From positions 3,225,106 through 3,289,105 of the forward strand of contig CM055098.1 of assembly GCA_029204225.1 (NCBI GenBank): a DNA stretch of 64,000 bases, written 5' to 3'. Of this stretch, positions 10,507-21,865 are shown piece after piece (positions within the stretch are counted from its first letter, which is position 1; every line of letters begins with the position of its first letter). The position numbers and the translations under genes were made by a program. The DNA comes from Diphasiastrum complanatum (taxonomy: Eukaryota > Streptophyta > Lycopodiopsida > Lycopodiales > Lycopodiaceae). A model generated the notes under the pieces. That model saw nothing but the letters and a program-made list of their open reading frames with translations. It was not told where the DNA came from and ran no database searches.

Positions 10507-11135
10507 ACTCATTTGGAAGCACTGCCTGCCACGCAAACAGTAGCGCTGCCTACCATGCGCTGCCTACCATGCAGGCAGGCAGCAATGCTGCCCGATGTGG
10601 CAGCGCTGCCCATCCCTCCTACTGCCTCCCTCCCCCCTACCTATGTCCTCCCTCCTACTACGGTCCCTCCCGCCTCCACTGGGCTTCTTCCAATTCCCAT
10701 CTCTTCAGCCTCCGCTGTTAACTATTCTTCCTCTATAGAACTACCACCCACTGGTGCTATGTCATACACCCCATCCAAATCCGTAGAGCTCTTCTCTTCC
10801 TAGCAGATTGATCAATTCAAAGCAAATTTTTAGTTCTTGAAATAACAAATTTCACAGCTGAAACAGAGAATAGCCTCCTTGGTTAATGACAAGAACTTGT
10901 CGCAATCCAAAACTGTATCACTGGAGCAGTCAATTGGGAACAAGCAGGTTGCAACCTCGGAATCTACTACCACAATGATCCGTGGATTGGAAAATAAGAT
11001 CGAGAAGCAAAAAGAAGAGGCCCTCTCTTGGGCATCCGTCTTGAAGAACGGTACCAAACCAAGCACTCCCATATCCTCGATCATTCAGCCACTATTTTGG
11101 AAGAAAGATCTAGAGAGCAAAACGCCCATAACATT
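10434..11135 (+). pseudogene. LINE ORF1 N-terminal half (basic/Pro-rich start, coiled coil)
   Basis: An ATG at 10434 opens MAPKKKGASLAGPRTPP and then enters an uninterrupted C-run (about 10479-10496) followed by A's. Which frame continues depends on that run; the frame with PPTASLPPTYVLPPTTVPP goes on to 10801. After two stops (10801, 10831) comes a coiled-coil region, LKQRIASLVNDKNLSQ and TTTMIRGLENKIEKQKEEAL (10860-11020), then SWASVLKNGTKPSTPISSI. The same SWA..LK.GTKPS.PI block appears in the ORF1 at 57.5 kb, which supports the assignment. Confidence 0.65.
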
Positions 11136-11139
11136 AGAG

Positions 11140-11690
11140 TTGAGAGTCAAGAGCGAGGACTACCCACTTTTCCAGGGTATAGATGGGATTCTACATACAA
11201 GCCTAAGGCTAGATCAACTAGTGGTTGTGGCTCTAGAGGGGTCACTTGCTTATACAAGGAGTCTCTTCAACTGATCATTAAGTTCATTAGACACGACTAG
11301 CATGCACACTATATTTGGATTTGTAGGGTATAGGTTTGCACAGGGACCTCTTTGTTGTTGCATGCTTCTCTTTTGCTAAGGGCATTGGCTCACCTTACCT
11401 TGGCCTCTCATTGGATATTGTCAGATTCGCTGAGCGTGGACATATTTTCCTCACTGGGGATTTTAATGCTAGGACAGCTTCACGATCGTTAGAGTTTGAT
11501 GATATTACCGACCAGCTCCGCATTCATGCCCTTGACAACGATGTGATGGGAGTTACTAGGATACCCGAGGACAACTCGCGACCTATTACCCCATATGGTG
11601 AGTACTTATTACAGTTTGGCGAGGCCCATGAGTTAGCAATTTATAATGGCTTAATGGCGACCCAGCTGCGTAAGGTGATGAATTGCAAGA
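11140..11690 (+). pseudogene. LINE ORF2 endonuclease fragment
   Basis: The segment reads GLPTFPGYRWDSTY, then SGCGSRGVTCLYKESL (frame change), HRDLFVVACFS and GHIFLTGDFNARTASRSL, where GDFNAR is the signature of the apurinic/exonuclease-III-type endonuclease of LINEs. It continues to ELAIYNGLMATQ before sequence similarity stops near 11670. This domain nicks target DNA for priming. It is split by a stop near 11298. Confidence 0.78.
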
Positions 11691-11694
11691 CCTA

Positions 11695-11904
11695 GTTATG
11701 GAGTATCTTAACTTCAATACTCGATCAACCAAGAAAGCTTGAGAAACTTAGCTATGGAAAACTTCACAAACAAGGAGAATTGCATAAGCACCTCACAACA
11801 CCAAAAGTTAGAAGAGAAAATGAATCGCTAGAGAGAGAGAGGAGGGCGTGGGTCCTCCAAAATATTTGTGAGGCAAACACCTCAATAACATGCATGGAAA
11901 GTCT
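11695..11904 (-). repeat. Possible 3' LTR remnant of copia-1
   Basis: Immediately after the truncated RNase H the minus strand reads TGACACCTAGACTTTCC and continues for about 200 bases to about 11695. There is no second copy, so this rests only on position and the TG start. Confidence 0.3.
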
Positions 11905-11905
11905 A

Positions 11906-14900
11906 GGTGTCACCAAGATATAGCCCCTAAACCTAGGATATAGCAATAGCCTGTCGTAGATCTCCGATTGTCTCTATCACCTGCCCAATCAGAATCTGAA
12001 TAACCCTCCAGCTGAAGGTCACCATCATTAGGGTATCCAATCCCATAGGTCATCGTCCCTCTCACATATCGTAGGATCCGCTTGGCTGCCTTCCAATGTG
12101 ATTCAGTAGGCTTACTCATGAATTGGCTTGCAATCCCACCGCATAAGCAAAATCTGGCCTAGTGGTAATAAGGTAAATCAGGCTGCCCACCAATTGACGA
12201 TAGAGAGTCTCATCTGCAAATGTTGGACCATCATCTCTTGATGGCTTGTTGCTTGCATCCATGCGTGTGCTAATTGGTTTGCTTTCTTGCATATTAAACC
12301 TCTTCAATAATTTCTGTGCATACTTTGCCTAAGAGATAAAAAGACCACTTCCCTTCCAAACCTCAACTCCTAGGCAATAGTGTAGCAAATCCAAATCTTT
12401 CATCTCTAAAACTCACTAGAAAGATTTTTCTTAACACAAGCAATAAGTTCTTATTGCTTCCTGTGATAAGTAAATCATTCACATAGAGCACAAGAACAAC
12501 AAAGTCTTCTCCATCCTTGAAGACATATAGATTGCAATCAAACTTACTCTTCTCAAACCCTTGCCTTGCAAAGTACTCGTCAATTCGGCTATACCAAGCC
12601 CTTGGCGCCTGTTAGAGCCCATACAAGGCTTCTCTAAGCCTGCAAACTAGATTCTCCTTGCCTATTATCTCAAACCCCTGCGATTGTTCCATGTCAACCT
12701 CCTCCTATAGGTGCCCATTAAGAAAGGCACTCTTGACATCCATTTGATCGACATCCCAATCAAAATATGAGGCCAAGGCCAAAACGGTCCTGATAGATGT
12801 CATCTTAGCAACAGGTGTGAATGTCTCATCTTAGTCTAGCCCCTCCTCCTGGGTGTAGCCTTTTGCCACCAACCTTGCCTTGTACTTGTCCACTGTTCCA
12901 TTGGCATGAAACTTGGTCTTATAAACCCACTTGCAACCTATTGGTTGCTTCCCTCCTGGCAATGTAGTGAGCTCCCATGTGTCGTTCTTGACAATGGAGT
13001 CATACTCCTGCATGGCTTGTTGCCATGCTTCATGAAAGAACTGCACCTCAGCTGCATCCAGAATTGTGGACATAAGAGCAAAGTTAGTCTCTTGTCTCTC
13101 ATGAGACCTAAGAGATCTTCTAGCACCTTGTTCACTGCTCTCTCCTTCTTCCATCATTTGTCCCTCTTTGATTGTTTCCCAATACCACCTAGGTAGCTTC
13201 TTCCAAGTGGTAGGTGATGTGGATGGTGATCACGTATCCCATGGTACTGTCTTAGTCTTCCGCTTCTCCCCAATTTTACCCTCTGGTACTTGGCCAAATT
13301 GAGTTCTCGGACTAGCATGTTCAGTCTCCTGTTGTTGCACTTGCTCTTGAGGCTCAGAAGACTCATAAGACTCATGACTAGGATCCTCATCCGTGGAATC
13401 AATCAAGGGAAGGAACTCAATAGTTCCATTTTTCTCCTGCTCCTGTATTTTGGGTGAATGCACTTCGTCAAAGATGACGTCTCGACTTAGGATCTTCTTC
13501 CTGTTCTCGAGATCATATAGCACGTAGGCTTTCTCACCTTCACTATACCCAAGCAAAATACACTTCACGGATTTTGCATCAAGTTTCTTCCGCAAGTCCT
13601 TTGGATAGATGTGCATATGCCATACACCCAAATACTCAAAAGCTGCCCACTTTGGGCTTATTGCCACTATACGCTTCTTCAGGCATGATACCTTCAGCCA
13701 CTTTGGTTGGGCTAGAAAAATAGTAGTTGCTAACGCTTCAACCTAAAAGGATTTTGGCAACCCCTTTGCTTTGAGCATGCTCCTCGCACACTAGACTATA
13801 GACCTATTCTTCCGCTCAGCCACACCATTCTGCTACGGTGTATGTGGAGCGGCAAATTGTCTCTTTATCCCACATGCATTGCAAAGATCTTTGAACGCCT
13901 TAGAAATATATTCACCACCCTTATCTGACCTGAGAGTCTTTAGCCTCTTTCCTGTGTGGTTTTCCACCAAAGGTTTCCACTGTTTGAAGTATTTGCACGC
14001 TTCAGATTTTTGCCTCAGAAAATAGACCCATACCTTTCGTGAGAAATCATCTACGAAGGTCATGAGATAGTACGCCCCCCCTGCTGATCTGGTTTGCATG
14101 CACCGCACAAATCTGAATGCACAAGCTCAAGAATGTCCTTGGCCCTGGTAGCTTTTCCCTTTGGAAACCTTTGTCTTTGTTGCTTTCCTAGTGCACAAGC
14201 CTCACATGTATCTGAAGAAGACTTAATGCTAGGAAGATCTACTACCATATTGTGCTTGCTCAAAACTTGTAAACTTTGATAGCTCAAATGACCATACCTC
14301 AGAAAATAGACCCATACCTTTCGTGAGAAATCATCTACGAAGGTCATGAGATAGTATGCCCCCCCTGCTGATCTGGTTTGCATGCACCGCACAAATCTGA
14401 ATGCACAAGCTCAAGAATGTCCTTGGCCCTGGTAGCTTTTCCCTTTGGAAACCTTTGTCTTTGTTGCTTTCCTAGTGCACAAGCCTCACATGTATCTGAA
14501 GAAGACTTAATGCTAGGAAGATCTACTACCATATTGTGCTTGCTCAAAACTTGTAAACTTTGATAGCTCAAATGACCATACCTCTCATGCCAAAGCTTGT
14601 CCTAACTAGAATCCCTTGCTGACAAGGCCTCTTGGCTAGAAATGGCTGTGTAAAGCTTGTAAAGACCCCCTTCTTGCATTCCCTTGGCTACCACCTTGAA
14701 GCTTTGATCTTTGTCTTTTACCAAACAGGTAGATTCATCAAACTCCACCATCATGTTTTGTTTGGTAATGGCACCACATAGCAAGTTCTTAGCCACCCCT
14801 GGTACATGCAACACACTCTTGATTACCTTCACCTCACTTGATGACAGTTGCACTGGAACTGTGCCTTTGCCCCTCACCTCATGTGTAGAGTTATCTCCAA

Positions 14901-15261
14901 GGCATACTTGTTGACCATCTCCTGTCTCCTCATAGGTGTTGAGCCAATGTCTATGAGGTGTCATGTGCTTTGAGGCTCCAGAGTCAATGTACCATCCACC
15001 AAAAGTGGATTCAGATGATAGGGCTGCGATCAATAGATCAAGCCCACCAGATTGCTCTTCTCTTGCAACTTTATCAACCAAGTGACCTTGCTGGTTCTTT
15101 TCCTTCTTTTGAAGTTTGAGTGTCACACTACCAACAATAGTACCCAGATGCAATCTCATATCACATCTTTTCTCCAGCCATTGGCCTTGGACAGATATTG
15201 ATGAGTTGGAGGACGAGATATTCATTCCTTTTAGACATTGGGATCGGAGATAGGGTGTCAC
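11906..15261 (-). pseudogene. copia-1 gag-pol polyprotein (many stops)
   Basis: Protease signature WYIDSGASKHMT (about 15000) is followed by LGDNSTHEVRGKGTV. Gag-pre-integrase is GHLSYQSLQVLSKHN with CEACALGKQQRQRFP. The integrase core reads LVHSDLCGACKP and FVDDFSRKVWVYFLR, then LRSDKGGEYISKAF. RT begins DTWELTTLPGGKQPIGCKWV and KYKARLVAKGYTQEEGLD (12830-12960), and its palm (12310-12820) is read only in broken frames. RNase H shows GYSDSDWAGDRDNRRSTTGY and ends abruptly at GAISW. Several stops and a 284-bp internal duplication make it non-functional. Confidence 0.85.
14013..14580. repeat. 284-bp tandem duplication inside copia-1 integrase
   Basis: 14013-14296 and 14297-14580 are the same sequence with about one mismatch (TACGCCCC versus TATGCCCC). 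The unit begins CCTCAGAAAATAGACCC and spans the junction of the gag-pre-integrase zinc region and the first part of the integrase core, so the integrase reads the same block twice. Confidence 0.9.
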
Positions 15262-16145
15262 ACCAAGAGACTAGCAATTTCTAGAGGTATGCTTCGACAC
15301 ACATTCACCTCTTGTCGTGTAACACGACTTACACCATGCATTGCACTACCTACATTAACAATAGCAGCAATCACTTCCATCACATCCTTTGCTCAACCTC
15401 CATAACACTATGTTACTAGATGATTGCTCATCTTCATCATTGGTGCTCTCCTTTTGGAATGAATGGGATCGTCATACTTTGTTTTCTAAGCTCAATGCTC
15501 AATGTATTACCTCTTCTACAAAATCTAAAATTTTACGCAAAAGATTTGAATTTCCCACTCATGTACAAGAGGCATATATGTATCTCATTTGAAAGAAAAC
15601 TCTTACAATTTTCCTGTCAATCCTTGGTTTGATCAAGAATCCAACGCAGCAAGAATGTTATCACGCATGATTCGGGTTAAGCCCTCAATTCCACACCAGA
15701 TCATCCTTGCTGAGTTTGCAGTCACACCACTTCAGCTTGATGCCATCTTTTAGCTTATTATTTATATTCAGAGAGTTATGGATTTTTCAATCATGGAGTT
15801 GAAATACTCTCGGCTGGCACTCACATCTTTGTTGCATCTCCATTCTTAGGGGTATCATATCTCATGGTATTCTTAGTGTCCTCGCTTACTTGATGCATTC
15901 AGCATTTCCAATTCATATCTCCCATCTAGGTCGCATCAATATATCCGTCACTTCATTTATCAGGCCTATAATCAGCGTACTTGGCAGGGGGAGCTGGAGA
16001 TCAAACCTGATTTGTATCAGACTCACTTTCTTGGAGTTGGATACAGTTGGCTTGCCGCTTCTACCTCGTTATCTGGATTCTGGTCTTTCACATGGTCTTA
16101 GATTCCTTTTGGGCAAACTCAGACACACCAGCTTGCGATTGAAAA
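15262..16145 (+). mobile_element. LINE copy 5: endonuclease-RT linker joined to post-RT region
   Basis: The segment 15590-15640 reads YNFPVNPWFDQESN, like NRPHNPWYDQEC in the LINE at 17.34 kb (linker before RT). It then jumps to ARMLSRMIRVKPSIPHQIILAEF (thumb and post-RT part) and on to HQYIRHFIYQAYNQRTWQ (about 15940). The RT itself is missing. It may be the continuation of LINE copy 4 beyond the copia insertion. 15262-15590 is probably linker sequence but is not clearly alignable. Confidence 0.65.
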
Positions 16146-16706
16146 GGGGACCGAATCATCTCCTTGGAAGAGGCCTTGAGCAAGAAAGACGAACCAGCCA
16201 GCACCACCAGCACAAGGATCCAAGAATTGGAGGAACGGATTGAGCAACATAAGGCGGAGACCAAAACATGGGCCTCTCTATTCAAAGAAGGCGGTAAAGA
16301 AGGTACACACACTTTCAATAGCGTCATCTCAGCCACCATCTCCGAAGAAGAAATGCGGAAATATAAATCTATGAATGTTCGGGTGCGAGACATTGAAGAT
16401 ACTAAGGCTCCAATCACCGAAGCAACCAATTTTCTCACGGATACACTTTCCCACCATCCCAATGGAATGGAAAGAGCGTGGAGAACCAAACGAGATCCAT
16501 CCACGCTCATCATACAGTTCACGGGCATAGAGGAACGGCAAGCTGCCCTTAGGCTACGAACTCGGCTGAGAGGTACCCTTATTTTCATGGACGATGATCT
16601 AACACCGATGCAAGCTGCCGAAAGGAAGAGAATTTTCAGCGAAGCCAAAGCATTGGGCAAAAGGGTGGTCTATCGGGATGGTAAGGCCCGATACATTGAC
16701 CCTTAG
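16146..16706 (+). CDS. LINE ORF1 protein (coiled coil plus RNA-binding domain), 5'-truncated
   Basis: The frame is open from after a stop near 16143 to TAG at 16704-16706. No convincing ATG opens it, so the N-terminus is probably missing. Residues 1-60 form a coiled coil (ISLEEALSKKDEPAS, RIQELEERIEQHKAETK). SLFKEGGKEGTHTFNSVIS follows, then an RRM-like part (MNVRVRDIEDTKAPITEA, RDPSTLIIQFTGIEERQAAL) and a basic C-terminal part (RTRLRGTLIFMDDDLTPM, FSEAKALGKRVVYRDGKARY). The layout resembles L1 ORF1 nucleic-acid chaperones of the Transposase_22 type. It would coat the LINE RNA. It is the only uninterrupted LINE frame in the window, although functionality is doubtful. Confidence 0.75.
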   Translation, partial: GDRIISLEEALSKKDEPASTTSTRIQELEERIEQHKAETKTWASLFKEGGKEGTHTFNSVISATISEEEMRKYKSMNVRVRDIEDTKAPITEATNFLTDTLSHHPNGMERAWRTKRDPSTLIIQFTGIEERQAALRLRTRLRGTLIFMDDDLTPMQAAERKRIFSEAKALGKRVVYRDGKARYIDP

Positions 16707-16772
16707 AAATCTGCGGCATAGGGATTTGGGCCCCCCGGACTTAGGAGCGGTTCAGGGGCCCTCACAAAAGCA

Positions 16773-18897
16773 TTGCGGTTGAGTTTATGGAACTGCAATG
16801 GTATCCATTCTTCGGCCACAGCGGGAGACTTTAGAGATTTTTGTACCACAGGAGATATCCTTATACTTACAAAGACACATGAGAGTCCTGAGAGAGGACT
16901 TCCGTGCATTGAGGGATTTAGCTGGCTTTCTACTTGCAGGGGGAAGACGAGGGCACTGACTAGTCGCGGTTCAAGTGGTGTTGCTTGCTGGAGGACATAG
17001 CGTCGTTGACTATTTCATGGGTTCGCCGTCTCTCCTTCACTCCATTTCATCCTTCTTTGTACACCACACCACTCTTTCTGATCACTCATATCTCTCCCTC
17101 TCTATCGGTCATCTCCCCATCACACATATTTTCTCTTCGACCCCTACAGTGAAACCCCTACCACTACACTCCACATAACACACCACTGTACCGAGAAGCC
17201 CTCTCTGATCTCCTTACCTATTTTCCACATGAGCATACTCTAGAGGAGCAGTCCCTCTTTCTTGTCCAGACCATCCACACTGCAGCTTCCATTGCCTTTC
17301 CATCCCCACGGCCCAAGCACCAGAGACGTAATAGACCCCATAATCCTTGGTATGACCAGGAGTGCATCCACCTCCATCAGAACCTCATATATGCTCACTC
17401 CCATTTTCCCCACATGACCAAAACATTATCTCGTGTCTATCGTAGAACCACCAGGAAAAAGAAAATTGTATACGAGATTGGCCAAGGTAAGAAAATGATG
17501 GATCTCCTCTTCAGTTCCTCCTCAGGTTCGTTCTGGTAGAAGTTCCTTCTACAGTCACCGCCACCACGGATTACAAACCTCAGCACTTGGGTCACATATG
17601 CCACATCATTGTACACCATCCCAGATACCTCTCCTCTTCCCACCTCTTGTGTCACGGATACTTTTGCCATATTTACTAACAACCTTATAGGGAAGGCCAT
17701 CACACAACTCCATTCCCATAAAGCCAAAGACATTGATGAGCTAGAGGCTGAACTTCTAAAGCATGCTCCTGACATCCTCTCACCCTTCCTCTCCATTCTA
17801 TTCAACTGAGCTGTCACCTCTGATTTTCCATCTCCATGGTCCACAAACCTCATTCACCCTATCCATAAAGGCGGGGACCCCATGAAAGTTGACAACTACT
17901 GCACCATTATGATCAGCCACCTCTTCGCCAAAGTCTATGGTTCTATCCTACAGTCAAAGATTAGTACAGAGATGGATGCCAGATCACTCTATGCCATTGG
18001 ACAGGCGGGTTTCAGACCGGGATATACATCGGATCATATCTTTACTTTGAGGTCCATCATTGAGGAGGCTAAGGCCAAGAGGGAACATATATAATGTCGC
18101 TTTGTGGATTTCCGCAAGGCCTTTGATTCTATGCCTAGGCATCTATTGATACAGAGACTTCACGATCGGGGCTTTCAGGAGGATACTATACAGGCAGTAG
18201 TAGCATTGTACAGGCCTGTTGTTGGCAGGGTCCGACTAACAGGAGTTATTTCACTGGAGGTGGTTAGTACTATTGGGGTCAAACAGGGATGTCCACTCTC
18301 TCCTACACTTTTTGGTCTTTACATTGACGAGCTGGAGCATTGTTATACGGAGTGATGGAGGGGAGGGATGTACATTGGGCGACCTCATTATTGCTATAGT
18401 ATTCTCAGGCTTGTCGTCTCCTCTCCACATTGGGTATCCAGATCACTGACCTACCTGCGGGCACCTATCAGTACATCAGAGGCCTCCTCTACAGATCATA
18501 TCTTCATATCACTTGGCAGGGTCCATTGGGGACCAAGAGTGATTTAAATCGTACACACTTTCTATCTCTTGATCCAGCTGGCTACCCCATACTATCTGGT
18601 TACTTGCTGAGGAGTATATCACACAGACTACGCATAGAGATGAGTCAGTTTCGAGTTTCTTCACATCAGCTGGCCATTGAGACCGGCAGATACAATAGCA
18701 CCCCACGAGAGGACCGGCTTCGTAACATGTGTTCTATGCATGAGATTGAGGATGAATCACATTTCCTCTTCAAATGTCCAGCTTACTATGAGATTCGGGG
18801 GAGGTACTACTGCTTCAGACTTGAGGAGGAGGAGGATTCTTCCATACATCGGCAGCAACGACCATGTCGATGGCCCAGAGAGACAATCAGCCATTAG
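16773..18897 (+). pseudogene. LINE ORF2 (endonuclease, RT, zinc-binding C-terminus)
   Basis: The endonuclease start reads LSLWNCNGIHSSATAGDF with DILILTKTHESPERGLP. A deletion near 16990-17000 joins it to VVDYFMGSPSLLHSISSF and LSDHSYLSLSIG, the end of the same domain. The linker has NPWYDQECIHLHQN. RT shows DFPSPWSTNLIHPIHKGGDP, NYCTIMISHLFAKVYG, RFVDFRKAFDSMPRHLL and GVKQGCPLSPTLFGLYIDEL, followed by a break before the YADD box. The end reads HQYIRG-like TYQYIRGLLYRSYLHITWQ and the zinc motif CSMHEIEDESHFLFKCPAYY (18730-18790). Stops at 17807-17809, 18092-18094 and 18353-18355 inactivate it. Confidence 0.83.
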
Positions 18898-19190
18898 GCC
18901 CCAGCCCAGATGGACACGGCAGCAGAGACGACACCGACAGCCTACCCAACGGCAGAGGTCCATGGCACACCCAGTGACACCTTCACAGCATACCATCCAC
19001 CACTTCTTCCAGGCTGATAGGCATCATGATATTTGATTCTAGGCTGTTGGACCTGACAGGGCCAGGCATCTTTAGGCATTATATTTGCAGTTATTGTTTT
19101 ATAGATGATTGAGCTTTAAGCTCCTATGTGCACACTTGACATGTACCTCTTCTGAGTCCTATGTACCTTAGGGTATTCAAGGACATTAAT

Positions 19191-19842
<652 letters not shown>

Positions 19843-20235
19843 TTCGATGATACTAGTCCTACTAGCACTCACACAAAACCAAGCATAGAGAGAATTTAAA
19901 TTATAGGAGAATTGAACAATTGCTCTAGCATAATGGAATAATTGTGGTGGGGCGCCAGCCTACTTAAATAGCTTCTCTAATGAATGAGAAAAGCTAAGAG
20001 CCTAAAGCAAATAGCAAAATAGCAAAAGCTAATTGCTAATAATACTACCTATATTTGGTAAAAACTAAAAATGAACTAAGTACTAAATAGATCCTAATCT
20101 ATTTGTAGTGCGCCCACCTACATGCATAAGCCTTGAAAAATGAATTTACTATAAATAGAATGGCCCCTAAAAATAGCACGCAGGCATGGCCAAACTATCA
20201 TTAAGGGATATGAAATAAACATTAATTCCTAACAA
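19843..20235 (-). repeat. Solo LTR-like sequence of a copia family
   Basis: On the minus strand it begins TGTTAGGAATTAATG, close to TGTTAGAATTAATGG of the copia-2 LTR. It also shares GCCTGCGTGCTA, a GGCTGGCGCCC-type word and TTTTGTGTGAGTGCTA near its end, in the same order as that LTR, at roughly the same length (about 390 bp). The two are clearly related but diverged. No target duplication was seen and LINE fragments on either side do not match up. Confidence 0.6.
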
Positions 20236-21406
20236 AGAGCCAGGTGCGCGGTTTACCCACCTTCCCGAGATACAGATGGGATTCAGTATACAAATCTAAG
20301 ACTAGATCAGCCAGTGGCCATGGTTCGGGAGGAGTGAATGGCTTGTCTCTACAAAGAGTCCCTCCATCAGCTGTTTGAGTTCGTCAAACATGATGAGCAT
20401 GCACTGTATATTTGGCTTCGTATCACAGGACGACGTGCGATTGGTTTGGACAGGGACATCTTCATTGTTGCCTGCTATCAAATCCTATTCTTGCCAATAG
20501 TGAAACTACTGTAGCTATTCCCTTGACTCCAAACACTCCAGAAGCACATGATTCTTTTCCTTCATATGCCTTGGTCAATCTTCTTCGGACTGATCAACTC
20601 CATCTATTTGAATACCTTAACGACCACAGAGAGAAAGTTGCTTCTCATGATTCTCTGCTTCCAGTTGTGCAATCACATCTTCAGAAGTTGGATACCTCCA
20701 TTCAAGAACTCAAGAACGAAGTTGCAATTATAAAAAGTGAAGCTTCTTCCGAAATCGCTACTTTAGCTAAAATCCAGCAACTCGAAAGTCAGGTGGAGCA
20801 CCATACAACTATCCAATCATGGGCAGATGTACTTAAAGGTTCGTCTACATATATCTAGATCTCCACCTTCGCCTTCACCTTCGTTTATCTCGGCCACGTT
20901 CACTGAGAGCCGTCTGCGAGAGCATAAAGCTCTCAATGTTTGTGTAAGAGGTATTCCGAACTCCCAAAATGTTATTCAAGAAGCTGAGAAGGTTTTGGAA
21001 GGAAATCTTCAACACCATAGCAAAGGTATGGAAACTGCCTGAGGAGGCCTCATCTTCCTAGACGACGTCATCGACCACCAGCAGTTCCTCATGTTGCAGC
21101 CCGTATTACATCCTTTTATAGCATCAGCGGGACAGGATTGGATGATAGTGTCATATCATATTCGTGACAGTTAGCAGTATATATGCTCCCATATGTTTCA
21201 TATATCATTGCATCCTTTTCAGTTTCAGTTTTCAGTTCAGTTCATAGTAGTTAGATTTGTATTTCTGTTATAATCTTGGAGACATTTCATATGCTCCTAC
21301 GGTTACCACATACTTGACATGTACTTTGACTAGTCTTATATGCCTTTTGGCATGGAAAAGACATTAATAAAGCTTTCTTTCTTTCTTTCTTTCTCTCTCT
21401 CTCTCT
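20236..21406 (+). mobile_element. LINE copy 8 (scrambled: endonuclease, then ORF1, then 3' end)
   Basis: 20240-20470 is endonuclease sequence (FPRYRWDSVYKSKTRSASGH, GLDRDIFIVACY). 20490-21042 is ORF1 sequence with a coiled coil (LDTSIQELKNEVAIIKSEAS, IQQLESQVEHHTTIQSWADV) and part of the RNA-binding domain (HKALNVCVRGIPNSQNVIQE). 21060-21362 is a C-terminal and 3' UTR remnant with ATTAATAAA (21363-21371), followed by GCTTTCTTTCTTT and (CT)n to 21406. Endonuclease ahead of ORF1 is the reverse of the normal order, so at least two fragments have been joined. Confidence 0.72.
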
Positions 21407-21678
21407 TAAACAAGGATGAAATGAAGTAAAAGTGAAGAGAAAAGTAGCCTCCCAAGTTAATTGGCAATGTAGTAACGCTTATACTCCATGGTTATCATGT
21501 AGCTTTATTGGCTAACAACATATAAAATCTAAATAGCAGCTCCGTTGTTCAAGGGCTATTGTGACATAAGGAGCCTTGCAATCACCCTGGATAAAACAAA
21601 AGTCATAGCCTTCCCAAAAAGAAAAGAAAAAATGTCGACTCCAAGTGATTTCATAACTAGAATCGAGGGAAATTTTAC
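21407..21678. other. AT-rich spacer downstream of the Rab-GAP exon
   Basis: No transposon signature is seen. On the minus strand it begins with the splice donor GTAAAATT of the exon ending at 21679, so it would be intron. Confidence 0.45.
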
Positions 21679-21865
21679 CTAAATCAACAGTTGAAGCAGC
21701 AAGCTCCTTTCTGAACCTTGCAACACGAGCACTGTCAGTTGCCCTACCTCCAAAAGGTACCCTTGGCGGCTCTGAAGAAGAAGGCTGATGCAAACTTTCA
21801 TCTGGTGCTTTTGATGTACCATCAAACTCCGTTACCACATCACTCCCATTGATATGACTATCTAC
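21679..21865 (-). CDS. Host-gene exon: TBC1D22/Gyp1-like Rab GTPase-activating protein (pre-TBC region)
   Basis: The minus strand has acceptor ...GGATAG|GTAGAT and donor GATTTAG|GTAAAA. The 187-bp exon starts in phase 0 and ends after one codon base. Its product contains DSHINGSDVVTEFDG, then PSSSEPPRVPFGGRATDSAR and ARFRKELAASTVDL. From memory of plant Gyp1/TBC1D22-type Rab-GAPs, a block like DSARV.KF.K.L...V.L stands just before DKLRELAWSG at the start of the TBC domain, and this exon ends exactly there. The TBC exons should lie further left, but none is seen down to position 1. The protein would stimulate GTP hydrolysis by Rab GTPases on endomembranes. Family assignment is by recall, without a search. 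A broken gene remnant is the main alternative. Confidence 0.62.

Larger units (their letters stand above)
10434..11690 (+). mobile_element. LINE copy 4: ORF1 plus endonuclease part, cut by copia-1
   Basis: ORF1-like sequence (10434-about 11135) runs into ORF2 endonuclease sequence (from about 11140) without the usual RNA-binding half of ORF1 and without the ORF1-ORF2 spacer, so an internal deletion has fused them. The element is interrupted near 11690 by the minus-strand copia element. Confidence 0.7.
11690..15261 (-). mobile_element. Ty1/copia element 1 (degenerate, 5' LTR missing)
   Basis: Minus strand order: gag remnant and protease (15261-14602), gag-pre-integrase and integrase (14571-13833), linker (13667-13230), RT (13157-about 12310), RNase H (12307-11906). 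A probable 3' LTR of about 200 bp follows. No matching 5' LTR is found right of 15261, where LINE sequence resumes, so the element is truncated or recombined. Confidence 0.82.
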
